This document shows, piece after piece, positions 51,730-57,870 of a DNA stretch of 64,000 bases. The translations under genes and the position numbers were made by a program. This DNA comes from Candidatus Izemoplasma sp. Its GTDB lineage: Bacteria; Bacillota_I; Bacilli_A; Izemoplasmatales; Hujiaoplasmataceae. Positions within the stretch are counted from its first letter, which is position 1, and each line of letters starts with the position of its first letter. The stretch lies in assembly GCA_021736305.1 (NCBI GenBank), contig JAIPGD010000002.1, positions 1-64,000 of the forward strand. The letters run 5' to 3'. The notes below the pieces were generated by a model that saw nothing but the letters and a program-made list of their open reading frames with translations, searched no databases and was not told the DNA's origin.

Positions 51730-52885
51730 AAAACAGCACCTTCCATGTCTTACTAAGAACAAAATATGTACCAATTATAAGTAATAAGCTAACAGAATAT
51801 GCAATGCTAGCTGTCATATCATAATTAATACCTGTATATAATTCATAATTAAATGTATATATTAGCATTCCTAATACCCAAAGAGCATTCAAGACAAAAA
51901 ATAATTTATTTGTTCTAATCTGTTTTATGAATATAGTCAGAATCAAAAAGAAGATAATAAATATTCCGATTATAACCAAAACAAATGCACCAAAATTCAT
52001 ATGATTGTTTAGTATATGTTGCCAAAGTGGTTGCGATCCAATCAACTGCCAACCAATGATATCTTCTGTTACCGGGTCGACCGCTAAGCCATATCTTAGT
52101 ATTTTAGAAAATAATGTTATTGAGATATTTAGCAATGTTAAGAAAATTAATATGACATATGATATTTTTTTATAACTTGGATAACTCCTGATTTCTTTTT
52201 TATTTTGAAATAACAAAGGTAATCTAAACTTAGGAACTTCTTCTCCGACTAACTTCTCATATTGGAAAACTATTTTATTGTTATAAAAAGTCAAAGGAAT
52301 CAATAAAATAATATATAGAATTAAACAAAGAAGAAAGACAATACCAAATGGTTCAGATTGAAACAGTAATGAAAAAGATAACTTATCCAAATTTGAAAAT
52401 ATTACATTAACCGTCTCCATAATAATTAACGCAAACACAAATCCCCAAATTAAAACAAGGTATTTATGTACAGCTGTCAAAAATTTGAATGCTGTAAAAT
52501 TATCTTTGTGGCTTGTAAATAATACACATTGTCTTCTGTATTCAATACTATAGATGACTATACTCGCTAATACAATCAATAGCGATAAAAGTGTATTCAC
52601 AAAAAATAGGAAAATACTAGCGATTGACAAGGTTAATACAAAATATATACTCAAGGGTTTTGCTGAATGTTCTTCAATCTTTGTATAGGAATTTGATAAC
52701 GACTTAAGATTCCCTAAATACTCAAGACACTTATCATATGCTTCTTGTTTAGAATATCCATCGGCTCGTAATTCATTATATCTTTCTATCATATTACTCG
52801 TAATTTCTTGAATAACTTCCTTATTGACAGTCTTCTCATCATCTATAAAATAACTTTCAACTAAATTAATGATTTTTTCTTCCAT
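51713..52885 (-). CDS. Membrane protein with N-terminal HAAS/DUF1700-like domain
   Basis: A 390-residue protein. Residues 1-65 form a helical cytoplasmic domain (VIQEITSNMIERYNELRADGYS...AYDKCLEYLGN) of the HAAS/permease-prefix type commonly paired with PadR. About eight helices follow. The permease-prefix partner is unknown and no ABC transporter is adjacent. AGGTGAAA precedes ATG. The order membrane protein then padR reverses the usual one. Confidence 0.7.
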   Translation of the reverse strand: MEEKIINLVESYFIDDEKTVNKEVIQEITSNMIERYNELRADGYSKQEAYDKCLEYLGNLKSLSNSYTKIEEHSAKPLSIYFVLTLSIASIFLFFVNTLLSLLIVLASIVIYSIEYRRQCVLFTSHKDNFTAFKFLTAVHKYLVLIWGFVFALIIMETVNVIFSNLDKLSFSLLFQSEPFGIVFLLCLILYIILLIPLTFYNNKIVFQYEKLVGEEVPKFRLPLLFQNKKEIRSYPSYKKISYVILIFLTLLNISITLFSKILRYGLAVDPVTEDIIGWQLIGSQPLWQHILNNHMNFGAFVLVIIGIFIIFFLILTIFIKQIRTNKLFFVLNALWVLGMLIYTFNYELYTGINYDMTASIAYSVSLLLIIGTYFVLSKTWKVLFYGSEK

Positions 52886-52915
52886 ATTTTCACCTACCTA
52901 ATCTACCTATGTATT

Positions 52916-52944
52916 AATATACTACTAAGTACCTACTCTGTCAA
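52916..52944 (-). promoter_or_regulatory. Promoter of the HAAS-padR operon
   Basis: TTGACA, a 17-base spacer and TATATT lie on the minus strand. TACC/GGTA-type repeats around it are candidate PadR sites. Confidence 0.65.
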
Positions 52945-52987
52945 GGTAGTCTATTTAAATAATTTTCATATCACGAAAAATAAAAAA

Positions 52988-53044
52988 AACTCCCTATATC
53001 AGAGAGTATGGTTTAATATACCATATCTGCAACTTTTGGAAGCT
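52988..53044 (-). repeat. Terminator-like repeat, copy A
   Basis: On the minus strand AGCTTCC pairs with GGGAGTT around an inner TATGGT/ACCATA hairpin, followed by T-rich sequence. It directly follows the tRNA-Gly fragment at 53059-53105 and is homologous to copies at 55166-55222 and 56984-57048. Confidence 0.7.
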
Positions 53045-53058
53045 ATTTCACATAAAAA

Positions 53059-53105
53059 TGGAGCAAGCGAAGAGAATCGAATCCCCATTTTCTAAATGAC
53101 AAGCA
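53059..53105 (-). pseudogene. tRNA-Gly 3'-half remnant, copy A
   Basis: A 47-bp fragment from the CCA end to the anticodon loop, 40/47 identical to the intact tRNA-Gly at 57061. Most changes are transitions. It stops at the same base as copy C. Confidence 0.8.
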
Positions 53106-53162
53106 AATCTATTAATCAATACAAGTGCCTAAAAGAAAGTGTATATATAAATTATTATTTAG

Positions 53163-53185
53163 TTTGACCTTTATTTTAATCCTTG
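53163..53185 (+). repeat. Arm-site-like repeat, copy A
   Basis: TTTGACCTTTATTTTAATCC is a decayed version of the TTGACCCT repeat pair at 55540-55562. It begins exactly 58 bases after the end of the tRNA-Gly fragment, as in copy C. Confidence 0.6.
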
Positions 53186-53226
53186 TTTGAGCTTTGTAAA
53201 ATTTAAAGAAACTCATTAATCAATTA

Positions 53227-53883
53227 TTAAGATTGACTCCATTGTACTAGTACTTCATAACCATTCTCTCTTACAGTTATATTATTTGCAATAATTGCAT
53301 ACTCGTTTTCGCCTATTTCAATTAAGTATACATAACAATCTCCGATATTTGGTGACCTATACGAACCTCCAGAAATCATAATAGAATTTTCTGGTATATT
53401 ATCTAAACTATCATAAGTATCATCATTAATACGATTTGTGCTTACAATACCTATGAACAGCTCATCTTCAGTTTCGTAATTTTCAATATTTGGTAGTTCT
53501 TCATTTGAATTAAACTCGTTTATTTTTTCTAGGAAATCGTCGTATGTTGAAAATGAAATAGGTAGCTGAGTGACTTGCATTTCTAGATATCCTGGAATGA
53601 TAATTGCTTTCATATCATCATTTGTATCATATCCAAAGACCACAGCAAATTCCATTTGAGGATGAGGAACCTCGTAGTAAATATCATTTTTATTTAACCA
53701 AAGTTCTATATTGCTAAAATACTTATAAACAATCATAGCAAGATTAGTAATACCAATTTCCTCTGCGACAGTTTCTGGGTAATTTTCATCAAGTTCAACG
53801 CGTCTAGTATAATCATCTGAATTGATTAAATGACATCCAGATAATATAAGTACGCTAAATAAAGCCAAAATTATTTTCTTCAT
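53227..53883 (-). CDS. Unknown acidic lipoprotein
   Basis: A 218-residue secreted lipoprotein: the signal ends LILSGC with lipidation at Cys17. The mature part is acidic (Asp, Glu, Asn-rich) without a domain I recognise. AGGAG precedes ATG. It lies inside the scarred tRNA-Gly region, so it is probably horizontally acquired cargo. Confidence 0.65.
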   Translation of the reverse strand: MKKIILALFSVLILSGCHLINSDDYTRRVELDENYPETVAEEIGITNLAMIVYKYFSNIELWLNKNDIYYEVPHPQMEFAVVFGYDTNDDMKAIIIPGYLEMQVTQLPISFSTYDDFLEKINEFNSNEELPNIENYETEDELFIGIVSTNRINDDTYDSLDNIPENSIMISGGSYRSPNIGDCYVYLIEIGENEYAIIANNITVRENGYEVLVQWSQS

Positions 53884-53895
53884 ATATTTATTCTC

Positions 53896-54373
53896 CTAGC
53901 AACAAGATATCAGTGTTTTCACTGTATCAACATCAGAGATATTAATCTCTTCATTTAATTCATTATCTTTTTTATAGTATATCACAAATTTAGACTCATA
54001 ATAAGTGTTGTCAGATTAATTAAGAAACCCAGTTTGAACCCCATTAATAGGCTGGTCTTATGTAGAATCTAAAACAGCATATTTATATATTTGTGACTCA
54101 GATTTAGAATAAACAATAATGTTGTCATGGTCCTTGAGTATTAAATAAGTGGTTTTCGGAATTTCTATATAGATCTAATATGTACTATAAAATAAGATTA
54201 ATCATCAAGATTAGAGTAATTATAAAAACCCTGCTATCGTTTACTTTATTGTGGCATTTTAAATACTCATCCTTGTAATCTTGCATAATAATCCAGTATT
54301 TTCTAGACACTTGAACTAATTTCACACTTTTTTCCCCGTTAGAATATGTAAATACCGAAATTAAGATTGTCAT
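53896..54373 (-). pseudogene. Decayed reading frame of unknown membrane protein
   Basis: The frame reading IYIEIPKTTYLILKDHDN continues for about 95 codons with two in-frame stops (after AVLDST and after TGFLN) to ISDVDTVKTLISCC. The 62-residue ORF 54185-54373, ending in a membrane helix, lies directly upstream in another frame. They look like pieces of one broken gene. I do not recognise the family. Confidence 0.45.
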
Positions 54374-54635
54374 AATCTATTTAATATATCGTGATGACCT
54401 ATGTCTAACATTAATATTAAGTTTTCATCTTGATATGTCCGTATTACACATATAGACAAATTTATGCTAGACTCAAACAAAATCTCACTGCCCTTAATTT
54501 TTTTTGTTCGAAGACTTGGATGTTTATGGTTTTCAATAAATATAGATAACTTACTATAAAAACTTTCTTTTCGTAATCTTCTAACTTAGAAAAAGACTTT
54601 TTGAACTTGCTTGCGAATAGAATTTCATATTTCAT
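54370..54635 (-). pseudogene. RelE/ParE-type toxin, frameshifted
   Basis: Translation from the ATG at 54635 gives MKYEILFASKFKKSFSKLED, then is lost by a one-base shift near 54565. In the next frame it resumes as ESFYSKLSIFIENHKHPSLR, LFESSINLSICVIRTYQDE and LMLDIGHHDILNRL, the typical C-terminus of RelE-like mRNA interferases. The intact product would be ~90 residues. Its ATG overlaps the antitoxin stop as ATGA. The break inactivates the toxin unless frameshifting occurs. Confidence 0.75.
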
Positions 54636-54934
54636 TTCTTTTTCTCATCATCTAAATCATCATTGTTTTCATCTGATTCTTCTAAATAATTAATAGCGTC
54701 TTCTACAGAATTAAACGGGCCAACATTATACTTAGAAGGTTCTTCATTGATTCTAATAACGGTATCTTCTAATTTTTGAATGTATGATTTTGAATATACA
54801 GCTACAGGTTCAATTATTATTACACCATCCCTAACTGAGATATCTAGATGATCCCCTTCTTGAAGCTTCAATTCAGTTACGATTTCTTTAGGAATAGTAA
54901 CTTGTGATTTTTTTCTTAAATCAATTATCCTCAA
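54632..54934 (-). CDS. AbrB/MazE-type antitoxin
   Basis: A 100-residue protein whose first ~50 residues form a SpoVT-AbrB swapped-hairpin DNA-binding domain (LRKKSQVTIPKEIV, LKLQEGDHLDI). The acidic C-terminal tail would bind a toxin. The start is TTG at 54934 after AAAAAGGAG; no ATG fits. It overlaps the broken RelE-like gene by 4 bp, the usual antitoxin-toxin layout. It appears intact. Confidence 0.82.
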   Translation of the reverse strand: MRIIDLRKKSQVTIPKEIVTELKLQEGDHLDISVRDGVIIIEPVAVYSKSYIQKLEDTVIRINEEPSKYNVGPFNSVEDAINYLEESDENNDDLDDEKKK

Positions 54935-55165
54935 ATCAACTCCTTTTTCTTACTTTCTTACTTTCTAACTATCTTTTATCATTTAATAAATATATCTTCA
55001 ACACAATTGTAATTTAAATATTTTTTAAATTCACTAATTAATCGAGTAAGCTGAAATGTAATTGTGTAGAAAATGATATAGACTCACAATCCAACTAAAA
55101 TCAATCAACTTCTCGGTAATAAATAAAGGATAATTAATTGGAAAAAAGTGCCTTTTAAGCACAAA

Positions 55166-55222
55166 AACCCCCTTCATCAGAGTGTATGTTTTAATATACC
55201 ATAACTCCAACTTTTGGAGGCG
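55166..55222 (-). repeat. Terminator-like repeat, copy B
   Basis: On the minus strand GCCTCC pairs with GGGGGT, a compensated version of the stem in copies A and D, with the shared inner TCCAAAAGTTGGA and GTATA segments and TTTTTG after it. Confidence 0.65.
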
Positions 55223-55235
55223 CTCCAGAATATTT

Positions 55236-55291
55236 TGGCGAACCTAGAGCGACTTGAATCCACGACCCGTTGCATGTCTAGCAAGCGCTCT
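55236..55291 (-). pseudogene. tRNA-Val(GAC)-like 3' remnant
   Basis: On the minus strand GAGCGCTTGC-TAGACAT-GCAAC gives a decayed anticodon arm with GAC, then a GGGTCGTGG/TTCAAGTC T-arm and a terminal CCA. The 5' part of a tRNA is absent. It precedes terminator-like copy B as an intact tRNA would. Confidence 0.5.
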
Positions 55292-55388
55292 CTGCTTTAG
55301 AATAATCTAAATATTGACTTTTTGACAGTTAAAAAATCAATTGATTCTAATATTGACTCTTATTCTCTTCTAAAAAGCAATAAAAAAA

Positions 55389-55415
55389 GGGAAAATACAA
55401 CAAATGTATTTATCC
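55389..55415 (-). terminator. Terminator after tRNA-Gly remnant C
   Basis: GGGATAAATACA pairs with TGTATTTTCCC around a small loop, followed by T7 on the minus strand. Confidence 0.7.
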
Positions 55416-55435
55416 CTAAATATAGCTATAAAAAA

Positions 55436-55482
55436 TGGGGCAATCGAGGGGAATCGAACCCCCATTCTCTGCATGGCAAGCA
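55436..55482 (-). pseudogene. tRNA-Gly 3'-half remnant, copy C
   Basis: A 47-bp fragment from the CCA end into the anticodon loop, 45/47 identical to tRNA-Gly(GCC) at 57061. The rest of the tRNA is missing and replaced by unrelated sequence from the base after GCAAGCA. Confidence 0.88.
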
Positions 55483-55539
55483 ATAAGTAAAATTGAAACA
55501 AAGACCTGTATATAGACGCATTTAAAAGTAGATTATGCC

Positions 55540-55562
55540 TTTGACCCTTATTTTGACCCTTG
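55540..55562 (+). repeat. Arm-site-like TTGACCCT repeat pair, copy C
   Basis: Two TTGACCCT units 12 bp apart begin 58 bases after the tRNA-Gly fragment. The decayed copy A lies at the same distance from its fragment. A weaker TTGACTCT version is at 55353 in copy B. Confidence 0.65.
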
Positions 55563-55599
55563 TAAATAATATGAGTATCCTAGTCTAATTATCATAAAT

Positions 55600-55627
55600 G
55601 AGAGGACCGTCCTTTGATGGTCCTCTC
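55600..55627 (-). terminator. Hairpin after the DUF4143 ATPase gene
   Basis: GAGAGGACC/GGTCCTCTC forms a nine-base-pair stem with a ten-base loop, then ATTTAT on the minus strand. Confidence 0.65.
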
Positions 55628-55651
55628 TATTGACTTATGCGTTATGCGCTT

Positions 55652-56842
55652 TTATAATTTATTTATAAAATCCAACACATTTAAATGTACAAAATAATCT
55701 GATTCAATCATAACTGAATCAAATGAAACCAAATAACGTTTGCTCATATCTTTTAATAATGAAAAAGGTTTGGTTTCTCTTTCTCTCGTTTTAGGATCCA
55801 TGACAGACTGTGAAACTTGTACATATAACACTTGGTCTTCTTTGCTTGCGACAAAATCTATTTCTAAATCTCTTCCTATTTTTCCAACATAAACATGATA
55901 ACCATGTTTCACAAGTTCTAAATAAATAAAATTCTCAAGAATTTTACCAGTATTAGAACTTTTATTTGGAATCAATTGATCTCTGATGCCAAAATCTACC
56001 ACATAATATTTCCCATTAGTTTTTAAAATCTCTTTTCCTTTAATATCATACCGTTGACATTGATAGATGAAATATGATTTTGTCATTAAGTCCATATAAC
56101 TATCTATAGTACCGTAAGATATTTTTAATCCTAGAGAGTTTAATGTATTCGTTATTTTATTAATTGATATTGATGATCCAATATGCTCTAAAATATATCT
56201 CGCAACTCTAAAAAACATAGATTCATTCGATATATTTCCTCTCATAATCATATCTCTTCTAAAAATAGTATCAAACATATCCTGTTTCATCATAGTTTTT
56301 ATGTCTTTGTGGGTTTCTAATACCACCGCGGGAAAACTAGAATCTAAAAAATCATTATAATAAGCAAAATCTATGTAATCAATATTTTTAAAGTCTAAAA
56401 ACTCTTCATACGATAAAGGATATACATTAAATGATATGTATCTACCAGCTAAATAAGTTAAATGCTCTCCAATGAATATTCTAGCATTTGAACCAGTTAA
56501 ATAGATATCAATGTTTTCAGATGCTTTTAATGAATTAATAATTCTTGCCCAATTATCTAATTCCTGTACTTCATCAACAAATAGGTATGATTTTTTATTT
56601 GTCATTAAATTCTTTCTTACATAAGCTATAAACACATCTTTAGATTTCAAATAATCATTCTCTATGAATTCAAAATTAATATCTATGATTTGTTCTAAAA
56701 GGACATCATGGCTTAGTAGATATTGTTTTACCATCTTTAAAAGAGTTGATTTACCACTTCTACGTACACCTACTAAAATTTTAACCAAATCATTATCAAT
56801 TGTTTTAATAAGTTTGTTTAAATACAATGGTCTATTGATCAT
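55652..56842 (-). CDS. AAA family ATPase with DUF4143 domain
   Basis: A 396-residue AAA_14/DUF4143 protein. Walker A is VGVRRSGKSTLL (~25-36), Walker B-like YLFVDEVQEL, sensor-like IYLTGSNA. The C-terminal part has EIDFVAS and LYVQVSQS, a PD-(D/E)XK-like core. These ATPases are frequent in accessory DNA, and their role is unknown. GGAGGTGG precedes ATG. It is the only gene between tRNA-Gly remnant C and the intact tRNA-Gly, so it is the likely cargo of the youngest insertion. Confidence 0.85.
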   Translation of the reverse strand: MINRPLYLNKLIKTIDNDLVKILVGVRRSGKSTLLKMVKQYLLSHDVLLEQIIDINFEFIENDYLKSKDVFIAYVRKNLMTNKKSYLFVDEVQELDNWARIINSLKASENIDIYLTGSNARIFIGEHLTYLAGRYISFNVYPLSYEEFLDFKNIDYIDFAYYNDFLDSSFPAVVLETHKDIKTMMKQDMFDTIFRRDMIMRGNISNESMFFRVARYILEHIGSSISINKITNTLNSLGLKISYGTIDSYMDLMTKSYFIYQCQRYDIKGKEILKTNGKYYVVDFGIRDQLIPNKSSNTGKILENFIYLELVKHGYHVYVGKIGRDLEIDFVASKEDQVLYVQVSQSVMDPKTRERETKPFSLLKDMSKRYLVSFDSVMIESDYFVHLNVLDFINKL

Positions 56843-56983
56843 AATCCACCTCCACTTATATTATACAAAAGAGATAATGAAATTACAAGTTTTTATAAAC
56901 CAAATATAAAAATTTGTAAAAAATACATTTTTTTTGATTATCATAATGAAGCTTAAAGTAAATCTTCAGTGTTATTCTCTCAT

Positions 56984-57048
56984 AAAAAAGGCTCCCTTGA
57001 TCAGAGTGTATGGTTTTCTATACCATATCTCCAACTTTTGGAAGCCTC
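56984..57048 (-). terminator. Terminator-like repeat, copy D (tRNA-Gly terminator)
   Basis: On the minus strand GGCTTCC pairs with GGGAGCC, enclosing a TATGGT/ACCATA hairpin and followed by T6. It is directly downstream of the intact tRNA-Gly. Confidence 0.75.
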
Positions 57049-57060
57049 TTCAATTTTAAA

Positions 57061-57134
57061 TGGAGCAAGCGAGGGGAATCGAACCCCCATTCTCTGCATG
57101 GCAAGCAGAAGTTCTACCGTTAAACTACACCTGC
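57061..57134 (-). tRNA. tRNA-Gly(GCC)
   Basis: A 74-nt tRNA with encoded CCA. The acceptor strands are GCAGGTG and CGCTTGC, the anticodon loop TTGCCAT gives GCC, and the T-loop is GTTCGATT. It is intact and preceded by a promoter. Confidence 0.97.
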
Positions 57135-57148
57135 GACGTGCATTCTCT

Positions 57149-57177
57149 ATTTTATATTATTTTAGTGAATATTTCAA
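57149..57177 (-). promoter_or_regulatory. Promoter of tRNA-Gly
   Basis: TTGAAA, a 17-base spacer and TAAAAT lie on the minus strand 15 bases before the tRNA. Confidence 0.65.
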
Positions 57178-57190
57178 CAGTTATTTTTGA

Positions 57191-57754
57191 TTATTTGATC
57201 AATCTTCTCCAAGGACTAACAAAACCACCACTAACCATAGAAACATCATTGGTAACAACTAATGCATCATTATCAACCTCGTTGATTAAATTAATGATAT
57301 TTCGTTTGTTTTTACGATTAGCTACCATCATTAATACTTCTCTTTCTTTATATTTACCTTGTGCATTAATGGTCGTCACAGCAAATCCTGCATCACGCAA
57401 AGCGTTAGTTACATTTTTAGCCTCTTCTTTCATTATAACGGCTTGTATAAGAATTTTACCAACACCAATCTTGTCTTCTAAAATTGAACCTATATATACA
57501 CCTAAAGCAAACCCAATACTATAATAAATACCTTTTAATGGAGCTTCAGCCATACCGGTAATAACACTTGAAGCCATAAATACCCACAATAAAATCTCTA
57601 CCAACGCTAATAAAGATCCAGGTTTCCTGTAGCCTTTTCCGATTAAAATTATTCTTAAGGTGCTAACTGCAACCTCGATCACTTTTACAATTAAAATCAA
57701 TGCCATTTCCCATAATGGAACTGAAGATAAAAACTCCCAAATTGTTTCCCACAT
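57191..57754 (-). CDS. UPF0316 (DUF2179/DUF5698) membrane protein
   Basis: A 187-residue UPF0316 protein: three helices in the first ~85 residues (VKVIEVAVSTLRIILIGKGYR; LLALVEILLWVFMASSVI; GIYYSIGFALGVYIGSILED), then a DUF2179 domain with REVLMMVANRKN. DUF2179 may bind small ligands. The start at 57754 (MWETIW) follows GAGGTG; the three extra residues in the track begin with GTG. Function unknown. Confidence 0.88.
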   Translation of the reverse strand: MWETIWEFLSSVPLWEMALILIVKVIEVAVSTLRIILIGKGYRKPGSLLALVEILLWVFMASSVITGMAEAPLKGIYYSIGFALGVYIGSILEDKIGVGKILIQAVIMKEEAKNVTNALRDAGFAVTTINAQGKYKEREVLMMVANRKNKRNIINLINEVDNDALVVTNDVSMVSGGFVSPWRRLIK

Positions 57755-57834
57755 ATCTTTCACCTCATAAAATCAATATCTAATAAATTATACTATAAAT
57801 CCGCTTAAAAGCAAGCAGAATTATTCAAAAAAAA

Positions 57835-57856
57835 GATGAAACTTCTAGGTTTCATC
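57835..57856 (-). terminator. Terminator after the LTA-synthase-like gene
   Basis: GATGAAAC/GTTTCATC with a six-base loop is followed by T8 on the minus strand. Confidence 0.85.
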
Positions 57857-57870
57857 TCTGATTTTTAAAC

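Larger units (their letters stand above)
54935..55435. other. Long intergenic stretch of scars
   Basis: No gene is supported between the antitoxin and the DUF4143 ATPase. The listed contents are terminator-like copy B, a tRNA-Val-like remnant, a terminator, tRNA-Gly copy C and its repeat. An AATGTAATTGTGTAGAAAA at 55055-55073 resembles mobile-element ends. Confidence 0.5.

Noticed and set aside
54185-54373. 62-residue ORF as an independent gene
   Set aside because: It overlaps the toxin remnant end, has no ribosome site and reads better as part of a decayed frame.
57060-57524. 154-residue plus-strand ORF over tRNA-Gly
   Set aside because: It covers a tRNA on the other strand and is antisense to the UPF0316 gene.
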